Shown: in pieces, positions 1 through 8,303 of the stretch
Layout of the letters: every line of letters starts with the position of its first letter
Position numbering within the stretch: the stretch's first letter is position 1
Assembly (NCBI GenBank): GCA_000337115.1
Contig: AOIR01000058.1
Coordinates: 1 to 58,229, forward strand
Length of the DNA stretch: 58,229 nt
Reading direction: 5' to 3'
Source of the DNA: Natrinema thermotolerans DSM 11552
GTDB lineage: Archaea > Halobacteriota > Halobacteria > Halobacteriales > Natrialbaceae
Made by a program: the position numbers and the translations under genes
The notes under the pieces: model-generated
What the model saw: the letters and a program-made list of their open reading frames with translations, nothing else
What the model was told of the DNA's origin: nothing
The model's database searches: none

Positions 1-10
1 GCCCGCTCAG

Positions 11-29
11 AGATGTGTATAAGAGACAG
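11..29 (+). other. Nextera transposon mosaic-end adapter
   Basis: The 19 bases are exactly the Tn5 mosaic end used in Nextera library adapters. The ten bases before it resemble a damaged read-2 adapter. This is residual library sequence at a contig end, not genome. Genuine sequence starts at about base 30, and anything reading across that point is artificial. Confidence 0.95.
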
Positions 30-151
30 GTATCGGCCGGCTCCGATCCGTCGGCTCGGCGGGCGATCGATGTGAGTCGATCGGATCCGATGAGCGTTAG
101 CGCGCCGACCACCGCGGTTGCGATCGCGATCAGTAGCTTCTGCCGTATCAT
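30..151 (-). CDS. N-terminal fragment of a small membrane protein (truncated by contig end)
   Basis: An ATG at 151 on the minus strand opens a frame that runs without a stop into the adapter. The 40-odd visible residues start MIRQKLLIAIATAVVGALTL, which is one basic-flanked hydrophobic helix that could be a membrane anchor or signal. A hydrophilic Arg-rich segment follows. The rest of the gene is lost. It is divergent from the histidine kinase and shares an AT-rich promoter region with it. The family is not recognised. The reality of the gene rests on the hydrophobic N-terminus and codon usage only. Confidence 0.45.
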
Positions 152-243
152 CGTCTCACTCGAGACACACGCGTTCGACCCGCCGACTGCGCTGACGACG
201 ATGCCGACTACGGGTGCGTACGAACGGTCACCGGTGCCGACAC

Positions 244-257
244 TATTAATTATATAT
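244..257. promoter_or_regulatory. AT-rich TATA-like element
   Basis: A 14-base run of only A and T (tattaattatatat) in otherwise GC-rich DNA, between the divergent fragment at 30-151 and the kinase gene at 468. It lies about 90 nt upstream of the minus-strand start and 210 nt upstream of the kinase start, so the direction it serves cannot be decided. Confidence 0.45.
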
Positions 258-467
258 GTGTTTCTCCGCGGACGGGGCTCCTTGTCGCCCCGTAGCACTC
301 ACCTACCGACGATAGGATCCTGCTACCGCTCGCGTCTCGATGTCGACTGCCCCATCGACGACGAACTCGTTCGGTCTGCCCGGTCGTCCGGCCCCGATAG
401 TGTCGTCGTGACAACAGCACCCATACCCTTTTCGGGTTCTAACACTAACGCATACCAGAACAGTCGT

Positions 468-1856
468 ATGGAGATGAGTGATCTCTCGTCCGTGTTGCTC
501 GAGCATGCTCGGGAAAAGCTCGTGGTCGTCGACGCGGCTGGCACGTACGTCTACGTCAACGAAGCCAGTACCGAGATCGTCGGCTACGAGCCGAGTCAAC
601 TCGTCGGTGACCGTGCCATCGAGTATGTTCATCCCGACGACAGAACGGCCGTTCTCGAGCAGTTCGAGGCCGTGATCGAAGCGACGGGGTCGTCGGCGAC
701 GGTTCGCTACCGACACGCGGCCGCGGACGGCGGGTGGGTGTGGCTCGAGAGTCGGTTCACGAACCCCCCAGACGAGGGCATCGAGGGCTGTGTCGTGAGT
801 TCGCGCGACATCTCCGAGCAGGTGGCTGCGGAGCAGGAACGCCGCGACGCGGAGAGCCGCTTGCGGACGATCGCCGGTACGGTCGGCGACGTTCTCTGGA
901 TGTTCGACGGGGACTGGGAAGAGGTCCTGTTCGTCAACCCCGCGTACGAGGCCGTCTTCGGCCAGCCAGTGTCGACCCTCGAGGCCGACCCACAGGCGTT
1001 TCTCGACGTCGTCCACCCCGACGACACTCCCTGTGTCAGGGAGGCGATGAAACGGGCAGCGAGCGGCGAATCGGTCGATATCGAGTACCGGGTCAACCCC
1101 GCGGCCGACTACGGCCGCTGGGTCTGGGTCCGCTCGGAACCGATCCTCGAGGACGGCGATGTCGAGCGGATCGTCGGCTTCTCCCGGGACATCACCGACC
1201 GACGACGGCGCGAACGTCAACTCGCGGTCATGGACAACCTCCTGCGACATAACCTCCGCAACGACATGTCCGTCATCCTCGGCAACGCCGAGTGCATCGC
1301 CAGCGAGGCATCGGAACCTTCCCGCGGGCGCGCGGAGATCATCCGAACGCAGGGACAGGAACTCTTAGAGAGCGCGGACAAACAGCGCGAGATCATCGAG
1401 TTGCTGACCGAGCGGTCGGTCCCGGAACCCATCGACCTCGTCCCGGTCGTCACCGACGCGGTCGACCGGATCCACGACTCGTATCCCGACGCGACGATCG
1501 AGACGAACCTGCCGGACGCGGCGACCGCCCGCGCTCTACACGAGGTCGAACTGGCAGTGATGGAACTGCTCGAGAACGCCGTTCGCCACGGCTCCGACGG
1601 GTCGACGGAGCTGTCGGTGACCGTCCGTACCCGGTCGGACGGGGTCGATATCGTGATCCGCGACGACTGCCCGCCGATTCCGGAGGTGGAGTTTCGCGTC
1701 CTGACCGGCGACTGGAAGATGGACGACGTCTATCACACCTCGGGGCTGGGGCTGTGGCTCGTTCACTGGGTCGTCGACCTCTCGGACGGCCACATCGCCT
1801 TCGAACGCGCCGAGGGGGGAAACACGGTCACCGTGTCGCTGCCGCGGGACTCATAA
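468..1856 (+). CDS. PAS-PAS sensor histidine kinase
   Basis: A 462-residue soluble two-component kinase. Two PAS sensor domains (about residues 10-120 and 130-250, both with the PAS-typical HPDD motif) precede a dimerisation/phosphoacceptor region with the haloarchaeal H-box LLRHNLRND near residue 261. A HATPase domain follows, with N-box ELLENAVRHG near 366 and G-box SGLGLWL near 425. There is no membrane segment, so it should sense an intracellular ligand or redox/light cofactor and autophosphorylate the H-box histidine. The frame is open back to base 15, but the ATG at 468 begins the recognisable domain architecture and codon usage upstream is poor. No response regulator is adjacent, which is common for haloarchaeal orphan kinases. 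Confidence 0.9.
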   Translation: MEMSDLSSVLLEHAREKLVVVDAAGTYVYVNEASTEIVGYEPSQLVGDRAIEYVHPDDRTAVLEQFEAVIEATGSSATVRYRHAAADGGWVWLESRFTNPPDEGIEGCVVSSRDISEQVAAEQERRDAESRLRTIAGTVGDVLWMFDGDWEEVLFVNPAYEAVFGQPVSTLEADPQAFLDVVHPDDTPCVREAMKRAASGESVDIEYRVNPAADYGRWVWVRSEPILEDGDVERIVGFSRDITDRRRRERQLAVMDNLLRHNLRNDMSVILGNAECIASEASEPSRGRAEIIRTQGQELLESADKQREIIELLTERSVPEPIDLVPVVTDAVDRIHDSYPDATIETNLPDAATARALHEVELAVMELLENAVRHGSDGSTELSVTVRTRSDGVDIVIRDDCPPIPEVEFRVLTGDWKMDDVYHTSGLGLWLVHWVVDLSDGHIAFERAEGGNTVTVSLPRDS

Positions 1857-1901
1857 CGGCCGACCGTCACCCCGAGTCGTGCCTGCGGTTCGCGACCGGA
1901 A

Positions 1902-3494
1902 TCACTCCATGTAACCCAATCCTTTCAGCCGGTCTTCGACGTCGTCGAAGTCCTCGTCGACGTCGTCACCAGTATCGATCTCGGTGACCGCCGTCCGTTC
2001 GACACGGCTCGTCGCCGGCGTACTCGTCTCCGCGAAGGCGTCGAACAGGACCCGCCCGTCCGCGTTCTTCGGGACCGGCTCACCGATCCCGTGTAGCAGG
2101 GTCGGCGCGATGTCGACGACGCGAGCCCCGCGCAGGGTCGCGCCGGGGTCGATCGACGGCCCCCGACAGAGGACGATCCCCTCGCTGCGGTGACTCGCGT
2201 CGTAGGTCCCGGTGTCGCCCCGCACCTCGTCGGCCATCCCGCTGCGGGACTCGTAGACGCCCCGCCCGCCGACCACCAGGTCCGGCGAGTCGTCGTCGGT
2301 CGGGAACAGTTCGTCCCCGTCGCGGACCTCGAGCAGCGGCTCCCCCGTCTCGTCGGTCACCGACTCGAGGGCGGCCCTGACGTCGGCTTTCACCTCGGGA
2401 ACCTCCGCCGGCGAGACGGCGCCGCCGTCGAAGCGATCGGTGTCGTTGATATAGCAGTTGCCGGTGTCGTGGACGAACGCGACGGTCCGATCGAAGTCGA
2501 CGTCGTAGAGGGCGTGATCGCCGGGGATCTGCTCGGCGACGGAGTCGACCAGCCGCCGGGGCAGCGACTGGACCAGCGTCTCCTCGGTGATCCCGACGCG
2601 GCTGAGCGCCCCCGTGATGGTGTCCCGCGAGATACCGAGACTGGCGAGCGCACCGCGGGTCCCGTCGTCCTCGCGCCTGGCCAGATACCCCTCCTGCTCG
2701 AGGATCCGGTTGGCGTAGACGAGTTCCTCGATCGGGCCGAAGCCGTGGTCGGAGACGACGTAGAGATCGGCGTCGTGATCGTCGGTGTAGGCCATCATTT
2801 CCCCGAGAATTTCGTCTAACTGCTTGTAGTGTGCCAGCAGCCGATCCATCTCCCAGACGAGATGCTGGAAGCGGTCCGGTGCGGTAAAGACGAAGAAAAA
2901 CAGCTGCCAGTCGTCGCCGGCCCGTTCGAGTTGTAACTCGAGGAGTTCGCGCCGATTTGTGAGCATCTCCTCGACGGCAACCTCGAACTCGTCGGGGCGG
3001 TTGGCGTACTCGGGGTAATCGAGGCTGATCTCGTAATCGGGGATCCGCGACTCGATCTCCGCGCTCAGTTCGGGCGGGTGTGTGAACTCCCGGTCCGTCG
3101 CGGGCGTCATCATCCCGGTCACCATCGAGCCGTCGATCTCGCGGGCCGGATACGTCATCGGGACGTTGCCGACGTGGGCCGGGCCGAGCTGGTCCCACAG
3201 GGCCGGCTGTGCCAGGTCCCGGCTCGTGTACATCTCGTGGCTGTACTCCGACGAGAGGTTCTGAAAACCGTATATCCCGTGTTTGTCCGGCCAGACGCCG
3301 GTCGCGATCGACGGCCACGCAAGCGGCGTCGTCGGCGGCTGGGTACTCTCGAGTGGGCCGGCGGCGCCCTCCTCGCGCATCCGGGCGAAGTTCGGGAGTT
3401 CGCCCTCGTCGCTCCATCGCTCGATGAGTCGCCACGGGACGCCGTCGAGTCCGAGTACGAACGCTCGCTCGGAAGGGGGTATAGATCCGCTCAT
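1902..3494 (-). CDS. Alkaline phosphatase superfamily nucleotide pyrophosphatase/phosphodiesterase
   Basis: A 530-residue metal-dependent hydrolase of the type I phosphodiesterase/nucleotide pyrophosphatase branch. The N-terminal metal site LGLDGVPW is followed by a TTPLAWPSIATG segment that can supply the Thr/Ser nucleophile, and by the VSDHGFGP metal motif near the middle. It lacks an obvious signal peptide. Haloarchaeal members are often found beside surface polysaccharide genes, as here, and may cleave phosphodiesters or modify nucleotide- or lipid-linked sugars. The substrate cannot be told from sequence. A TTTTGTTAT box, the complement of a near match to the cluster-wide motif, lies 57-65 nt upstream of the ATG. 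Confidence 0.85.
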   Translation of the reverse strand: MSGSIPPSERAFVLGLDGVPWRLIERWSDEGELPNFARMREEGAAGPLESTQPPTTPLAWPSIATGVWPDKHGIYGFQNLSSEYSHEMYTSRDLAQPALWDQLGPAHVGNVPMTYPAREIDGSMVTGMMTPATDREFTHPPELSAEIESRIPDYEISLDYPEYANRPDEFEVAVEEMLTNRRELLELQLERAGDDWQLFFFVFTAPDRFQHLVWEMDRLLAHYKQLDEILGEMMAYTDDHDADLYVVSDHGFGPIEELVYANRILEQEGYLARREDDGTRGALASLGISRDTITGALSRVGITEETLVQSLPRRLVDSVAEQIPGDHALYDVDFDRTVAFVHDTGNCYINDTDRFDGGAVSPAEVPEVKADVRAALESVTDETGEPLLEVRDGDELFPTDDDSPDLVVGGRGVYESRSGMADEVRGDTGTYDASHRSEGIVLCRGPSIDPGATLRGARVVDIAPTLLHGIGEPVPKNADGRVLFDAFAETSTPATSRVERTAVTEIDTGDDVDEDFDDVEDRLKGLGYME

Positions 3495-3550
3495 GATTGG
3501 GTTTTGAAGTGTCTGCGACGCCTGCTATCCCGGGAATCGCTCGATGAGCG

Positions 3551-3559
3551 TTTTGTTAT
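3551..3559 (-). promoter_or_regulatory. ATAACAAAG-type promoter box of the phosphodiesterase gene
   Basis: On the minus strand this reads ATAACAAAA, an 8/9 match to the motif seen upstream of other glycan-region genes. It lies 57-65 nt upstream of the ATG at 3494, which would give a short leader of about 30 nt if it acts as a TATA box. Confidence 0.45.
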
Positions 3560-3700
3560 AGAGCGTGTTCAGGCAGTGTCGCGTCGACCCGGTCCCTGTT
3601 CGGTTCGGTTAACCCGGTGGCGACCGCGGCTCGTCTCGCCGTTGCGGGCTCGTCGACGGGCAACGACGCCGGTCCCGATTCCGTCGCCGGCAAGAGATCC

Positions 3701-3709
3701 ATAACAAAG
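3701..3709 (+). promoter_or_regulatory. ATAACAAAG promoter box upstream of the deacetylase
   Basis: An exact ATAACAAAG, 25-33 nt upstream of the ATG at 3734 that opens a short leader ORF, and 54-62 nt upstream of the preferred deacetylase start at 3763. The spacing suits a TATA-position element. Confidence 0.55.
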
Positions 3710-3733
3710 TCATCCCGTCGGAACCGTCCAGAT

Positions 3734-3778
3734 ATGAAACGCGTCCAACCGTGGTGGGATCCGTGGGCAGCGTCGTAA
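3734..3778 (+). CDS. Possible 14-residue leader ORF overlapping the deacetylase start
   Basis: It starts at the first ATG downstream of the ATAACAAAG box at leaderless spacing and encodes MKRVQPWWDPWAAS, then a stop 13 nt inside the deacetylase gene. It could be a translated leader peptide (three Trp, two Pro) or a chance frame. It is listed because similar start-overlapping short ORFs recur in this window. Confidence 0.25.
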   Translation: MKRVQPWWDPWAAS

Positions 3779-4695
3779 TCTCGCTCGATGCGGAACTCGG
3801 CTGGGGGTTTCACGATCTCGTGACGCCGCCGGCCGAACGGGTCGAGGCCGGCCGTCGCGGCTGGTCGGTCATGCTCGAGCTACTCGAGGAGTTCGAAGTG
3901 CCGGCGACCTGGGCCGTTGTCGGCCATCTCATGCTGGATAGCTGTGACGGGATCCACGACGACCATCCGGCCCCGGAGGGCTGGTTCGCCCGCGAACGGG
4001 GCGAGTGGGCCGACCGCGAGGACCTGCGATACGGCCCTGACCTCGTTGCCGACGTCCTTGCGGCCGACGCCGATCACGAGTTCGCCAGCCACACCTTTTC
4101 GCACGTGTTGTTCGGTCGCCCCGAAACCGACCGGGAACTCGCGGTGGCCGAACTCGAGCGCAGTCGCGAGATCGCGGCCGACTGGAACCGATCGATCGAC
4201 ACCCTGGTCTATCCCCGCAACGACGTCGGCCACCGCGACGTCCTGGCCGAGCAGGGGATTACGGCCTATCGCGGGCGGTCCCCGACCCGGGACGGCGTTC
4301 GCGGCCTGTTCGACTCGACGGTCCGGGATCGATCGATGCTCGTGGAACCGGTCGTCGACGAGTACGGGCTGGTCAACGTTCCGGCCTCGCTATTCCTGTT
4401 CGGGTTCGAAGGGGCTGCCCGTACCGTCGCCGAATCGATCTGGGCGGACCCGATGGTCGAACTGGCCCGTCGCGGTATCGACGAGGCTGCCCGCACCGAC
4501 GGGCTCTTTCACATGTGGCTGCACCCGAACAACCTGACCGACGAGCGAGACGACCGTCGCATGCGGGCGATCCTGTCGTATCTCGACCGCCAGCGGGCCG
4601 CAACGGACCTCCGGGTCGAGACGATGGCCGACGTCGCCGATCGGGTCGCGCCCGAGTCGGGGTTTAGCGAACGGGCAACGGCGAGCTGGCAGTGA
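3763..4695 (+). CDS. Polysaccharide deacetylase (NodB-like)
   Basis: About 310 residues of carbohydrate esterase family 4 type. SLDAELGWG at the N-terminus carries the catalytic Asp region, SHTFSH near residue 110 supplies the His-x3-His metal ligands, and FHMWLHPNNL near the C-terminus is the typical closing motif. The enzyme would remove N-acetyl or O-acyl groups from a surface polysaccharide or glycan precursor. There is no signal peptide, so it probably acts in the cytoplasm on a lipid-linked intermediate. GTG starts exist at 3751, 3754 and 3763. The last is preferred because the conserved core follows at once. Confidence 0.85.
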   Translation: MGSVVISLDAELGWGFHDLVTPPAERVEAGRRGWSVMLELLEEFEVPATWAVVGHLMLDSCDGIHDDHPAPEGWFARERGEWADREDLRYGPDLVADVLAADADHEFASHTFSHVLFGRPETDRELAVAELERSREIAADWNRSIDTLVYPRNDVGHRDVLAEQGITAYRGRSPTRDGVRGLFDSTVRDRSMLVEPVVDEYGLVNVPASLFLFGFEGAARTVAESIWADPMVELARRGIDEAARTDGLFHMWLHPNNLTDERDDRRMRAILSYLDRQRAATDLRVETMADVADRVAPESGFSERATASWQ

Positions 4696-4745
4696 GCGGC
4701 TGAAAGGGAGCGCTACACGAAAGCTCGACGAAACGTACGACGGCG

Positions 4746-4754
4746 ATAACAAAG
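4746..4754 (+). promoter_or_regulatory. ATAACAAAG promoter box of the oxidoreductase operon
   Basis: An exact ATAACAAAG within the longer match GATAACAAAGC, 27-35 nt upstream of the ATG at 4781. This is where a TATA box of a leaderless haloarchaeal transcript is expected. Confidence 0.6.
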
Positions 4755-4780
4755 CCCGCTGGCGGCCCCGTTTCGGGCAG

Positions 4781-5923
4781 ATGACTCCACCGCTTCTGAA
4801 TCGCTGGACGGACTCGAGTACGCTCTCGCTCGGTATCCTCGGCGTCGGCAACATCGGCATGGTACACCTGAAATCGGCGGCGGCGATGCCGTCGGTCGAG
4901 GTCGTCGCGGCCGCCGACGCCGTCCCGGGGAACCGCGAGCGGGCGGAACGGGCCGGCGTCTCGCGGACCTACGACGATTATACGACGCTGCTCTCGGCCG
5001 AGGACGTCGATGCGGCGGTCGTCGCCCTCCCGCCCTTTCTCCACGCTGACGCCGTCGAGCGGGCCGCCGAGGCCGGCGTCGACGTCTTCGTCGAGAAGCC
5101 GCTGGCCCGCTCGACCGAGGAGGCCGACCGGCTCCTCGAGACGGCCCGCGAGGGCGATATCGCCGTCGGCGTCGACCACACGCTGCGCTACCAGCCGGAC
5201 ATGCAGGGCGTCAAGGCGGCCTACGACGAGGGCAGCGTCGGTCACGTCCCCTACGCCTCGATCACCCGACTCAACGACGGGCCGCTCGGCCGACCGCCGG
5301 CCGAGGACGCCCCCGCGTCCTGGCCGCTCGATGCCGACGCCGCCGGCGGCGGCTCCCTGCTGGAACTCGGCGTCCACTGTTTCGACGTCCTCGAGTGGCT
5401 ATTCGGCGACCTCGAGGTGCGGGACGCGTCGATGGGACGAAGCCTCGAGACCGACGTCGAGGACGCGGCGACGGTCCTCATGGCCGCTCCCGAGACGGGG
5501 ACGACGATCACGCTGCACTGTGGCTCCTATCAGTGGGAGCAACTCCCCGAGGTCAACACCCGGCTGCGTCTCGAGGGCGTGACGGGGACGATCAGCAACG
5601 ACGACTACCTGCCGGGGAACTTCTACGCCGACGCGGCCAAGTCGGCGCTCTCGAACGTCGCGAGCCGATTCACGAGCGACGAACCCGACGTCTTCGGGCC
5701 GACGTTCTACCTGCAGGCCCACTACGACGCGCTGGCGGACTTCTGTGACGCGATCCGCGAGGGCGAGCGCCCGCCCGTCGACGGCGAGGCCGGCAGACGG
5801 ACGCTCGCGCTGGCCGAACGGGCCTACGAACTCGCGGCCGCCGAAGCGGGCGAGACGGACGGTGAAGCGAACGAGACGGACGCAGGCGCGGACGACCGCG
5901 GGACTCCGGAGGTGACGCGATGA
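4781..5923 (+). CDS. Gfo/Idh/MocA family NAD(P)-dependent oxidoreductase
   Basis: A 380-residue sugar oxidoreductase. A Rossmann motif (GILGVGNIGMVH) at about residue 17 binds the dinucleotide, EKPLARS carries the family's conserved Glu-Lys-Pro catalytic Lys, and ELGVHCFDVLEWLFG is the second-domain His motif. It probably oxidises or reduces a ring carbon of a nucleotide sugar. The C-terminal 35 residues are an acidic Glu/Thr/Asp tail. The first gene of a three-gene operon, it shares an ATGA overlap with the DUF362 gene. The start is fixed by the promoter box 27 nt upstream. Confidence 0.88.
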   Translation: MTPPLLNRWTDSSTLSLGILGVGNIGMVHLKSAAAMPSVEVVAAADAVPGNRERAERAGVSRTYDDYTTLLSAEDVDAAVVALPPFLHADAVERAAEAGVDVFVEKPLARSTEEADRLLETAREGDIAVGVDHTLRYQPDMQGVKAAYDEGSVGHVPYASITRLNDGPLGRPPAEDAPASWPLDADAAGGGSLLELGVHCFDVLEWLFGDLEVRDASMGRSLETDVEDAATVLMAAPETGTTITLHCGSYQWEQLPEVNTRLRLEGVTGTISNDDYLPGNFYADAAKSALSNVASRFTSDEPDVFGPTFYLQAHYDALADFCDAIREGERPPVDGEAGRRTLALAERAYELAAAEAGETDGEANETDAGADDRGTPEVTR

Positions 5924-6852
5924 AAAACGAGACGGTCCGTGCGGCCCGAATCGACGACGCCGATCGCCGCGGCGGCTGGGATCCCGACGTCGACGCCCGG
6001 CTGGCCGCCCTCGAGTCGCCGGTCCGGGATGTCCTCGGCCCCGCGCTCGAGGAACTGAGCGACGCCGAGCGGATCACGATCGTTCCCGACGCCCACTACC
6101 CGTTTCACCCCTCCTCGGGGATGGTGACCGACCCGGCGGTCGTAGGCGCGATCGTCGCCCGTCTCGAGGACCGGACCGACGCCGAGATCGCCGTCGCGGG
6201 CGCGACCGACGACCGGATCGACTTCGATCGGGCCGCCGAGTACCTGGGCTATCCGGACCTGCTCGAGCGGTTCGACGCGACCCTCGTCGACCTCGCGGAC
6301 GAGCCCCGAACCGGCGGCCTCAGCGGGGTCGAGGACGAACCGGTCGCGCTCTCGGTCCCGACCCGGCTCGCCGAGGACGCGGTCGTCGTCGTCCCGTCGC
6401 TGCGGCCGACCGCCGATGGGCCGGTCGCGGGCGCGATGCGGACCCTCGCCGCGCTGGTCGACTGCGACGCGGGTGCGGACCGGGCACCGGTTGCGGTCAC
6501 CCGGTCGGTCGAACCGACTCTCGCCGTCCTCGACGCGACGGTCGCCTACGGCGGCGATCCGATCGCCGCGGACGCGCTGTTCGCCGGTTCGGCTCCCGCC
6601 GTCGATGCCGTCGCTACCTCCTTGCTCGGCCGCTCGCTCGAGGCCGATCCGGTGCTTTCGGCCACCCGTCGCACCGACGACCCGGTCACCGTCGACGGGG
6701 CGGGCGTCGACGTCGATCGCCTGCGAGGCCGGATCAGTGACGGTGCCCTCCCGCCGTCCGACGACCCCCACCCGGCCGTCACGACCGCGTACCGACTCTA
6801 CGCGGCAGTAGCCGGCGACGCCGTCCCGCCACAGCTCGAGGGGGGTCGATAA
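5920..6852 (+). CDS. DUF362 family protein
   Basis: A 310-residue protein with DUF362 features: IVPDAHYPFHPSSGMVT near residue 50 and an alternating Rossmann-like pattern with VVVVPSLRP near 155. Many DUF362 proteins carry a ferredoxin-like 4Fe-4S region. This one has a single Cys (about residue 184) and therefore no cluster. The function of the family is unknown. It is translationally coupled to the oxidoreductase (ATGA overlap) and 3 nt upstream of the epimerase, so it probably acts in the same sugar pathway. Confidence 0.75.
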   Translation: MKNETVRAARIDDADRRGGWDPDVDARLAALESPVRDVLGPALEELSDAERITIVPDAHYPFHPSSGMVTDPAVVGAIVARLEDRTDAEIAVAGATDDRIDFDRAAEYLGYPDLLERFDATLVDLADEPRTGGLSGVEDEPVALSVPTRLAEDAVVVVPSLRPTADGPVAGAMRTLAALVDCDAGADRAPVAVTRSVEPTLAVLDATVAYGGDPIAADALFAGSAPAVDAVATSLLGRSLEADPVLSATRRTDDPVTVDGAGVDVDRLRGRISDGALPPSDDPHPAVTTAYRLYAAVAGDAVPPQLEGGR

Positions 6853-6854
6853 CC

Positions 6855-7829
6855 GTGTCCGCCGACGCCCCCACTGCGGCAGTCACCGGCGCGACGGGGT
6901 TTCTCGGCTCGCACCTCTGCGAGCGGCTGCTGGCGGATGGCTGGACCGTTCGTGGCCTCTGCCGGCCGACGTCGGAGCGGGGCGACCTCGAGGGCATCGA
7001 CTGGCACGTCGGCGATCTCGCCGACGGGGAGACGCTGCGCGAACTCGTCGACGGCGCGGACGTGGTCTTTCACCTCGCGGGGATCGGACTCTGGAGCGCC
7101 GGCCCGGCGACGATCTGGGCAGTCAACCGCGACGGTACCGAGCGGCTCCTCGCGGCCTGTCGCGACGGTGACGTGGGTCGCGTCGTGTTCACCAGCACGG
7201 CCGGCACTCGCCGCCCGCAGGGCGACGCCGCGTTCGCCGACGAGACCGACGTGGCCGAGCCGGTCGGGGCCTACCAGGCCTCGAAGGCCGCCGCGGAGGA
7301 ACTGGTCGACGACTACGCCGCCAACGGCGGCGACGCCGTCACCGTCCATCCGACCTCGATCTTCGGTCCCGGCGACGAGGCGTTCACCGCACAGTTGCTC
7401 GCGATGGGCGTCGAACCGACGATGCCAGCACACCTCCCCGGCGGGCTCAGTATCGTCGGCGTCGCCGACGTCGTCGACGGGCTGCTGGCGGCCACAGAGC
7501 GCGGCGAGAGCGGCGACCACTACATTTTCGGCGGCGAGAACCTCACCTACGACCGCGCCGTTTCCCGGATCGCCGACGTCGCCGACGGCTCCCCTGCGCG
7601 GATCCGCGTCCCCGCGACCGCGATCCGCGCCGCCGGCCCCGTCGCCGAGGTCGTCGACGCCGTCGCCGACCGCCGGGTGTTCCCCTTCGATCGCGACATG
7701 GCCGAGATGGCGACCCAACGGCTGTTCTACACGTCGCGCAAGGCCAGCGAGGAACTGGGCTACGAGTACCGCCCGCTCGAGGCCCACGTCCCCGAGGCAA
7801 TGGAGTGGTATCGGGCGGCGGTGCAGTGA
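6855..7829 (+). CDS. NAD-dependent epimerase/dehydratase (extended SDR)
   Basis: A 324-residue extended short-chain dehydrogenase. The cofactor motif GATGFLGSHL is at residue 12, TSTAGT supplies the catalytic Ser/Thr, and the YxxxK site is YQASK near 140. VTVHPTSIFGPGD is the substrate-domain motif. The resemblance is to dihydroflavonol-reductase-like haloarchaeal sugar epimerases rather than to GalE, so the substrate is open. GTG start 3 nt after the DUF362 stop. Last gene of the operon. Confidence 0.85.
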   Translation: MSADAPTAAVTGATGFLGSHLCERLLADGWTVRGLCRPTSERGDLEGIDWHVGDLADGETLRELVDGADVVFHLAGIGLWSAGPATIWAVNRDGTERLLAACRDGDVGRVVFTSTAGTRRPQGDAAFADETDVAEPVGAYQASKAAAEELVDDYAANGGDAVTVHPTSIFGPGDEAFTAQLLAMGVEPTMPAHLPGGLSIVGVADVVDGLLAATERGESGDHYIFGGENLTYDRAVSRIADVADGSPARIRVPATAIRAAGPVAEVVDAVADRRVFPFDRDMAEMATQRLFYTSRKASEELGYEYRPLEAHVPEAMEWYRAAVQ

Positions 7830-7871
7830 CTGCGAGACGGACCGTCGCTGACGACCGACCGTCGGACGGGG

Positions 7872-8303
7872 TTACGGCGGTTTTTCGTTCGAATTGAGGG
7901 CCGCGGGATCGCCGGCCTCGAGCGTGTCCCACCAGCACTTGATAACCGCGAGCGTGACCAGTTTCGGCTCCTCGTGGGCGATACACGACTCGCGGTGTTC
8001 GGCCGGGTTCGCGGGCGGATGGAAGTGCTTGTCCGGCACTCCCGGCCGGATCTCCCAGCCGAACCGGAACTCGAGGTCGGCCTCGCTGTAGTGGTACTTG
8101 TATCCGTGGTTCGTCCACCACTGAACGTCGAACCGACAGCGATCGGCGTCGAAGCCGGCAGTGAGGGTCACCTGAAGTTCGACCGGGTCGATCGCGTCGG
8201 GAACGTACTCGACCGCCGAGACCAGTCCGTTCAGTCGGTCCCGAAAGACCCCTTCGACGGCGCGGAGCGCGTCCCAGTCGATCGGTCCCCGCTCGTCAGG
8301 CAT
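7872..8303 (-). CDS. Small protein resembling TumE-type toxins (putative toxin of a TA pair)
   Basis: A 143-residue cytoplasmic protein. The centre holds an aromatic/His-rich stretch (YKYHYSE, FRFGW, DKHFHPPANP, then EHRESC) ending in a helix ITLAVIKCWWDT-like segment. A basic or aromatic core with an HxH block near a diagnostic FHPP is reminiscent of the TumE (former DUF6516) toxin fold, which I infer by pattern only. It overlaps the winged-helix gene by 8 nt and would be co-translated with it, as toxin and antitoxin usually are. ATG 8303 is preferred to the in-frame ATG at 8321, which lies deeper in the upstream gene. Confidence 0.55.
   Translation of the reverse strand: MPDERGPIDWDALRAVEGVFRDRLNGLVSAVEYVPDAIDPVELQVTLTAGFDADRCRFDVQWWTNHGYKYHYSEADLEFRFGWEIRPGVPDKHFHPPANPAEHRESCIAHEEPKLVTLAVIKCWWDTLEAGDPAALNSNEKPP

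Noticed and set aside
15-467. An N-terminal extension of the histidine kinase from base 15
   Set aside because: It begins within the adapter, its composition is not protein-like, and it overlaps the AT-rich promoter. The ATG at 468 leads straight into the first PAS domain.
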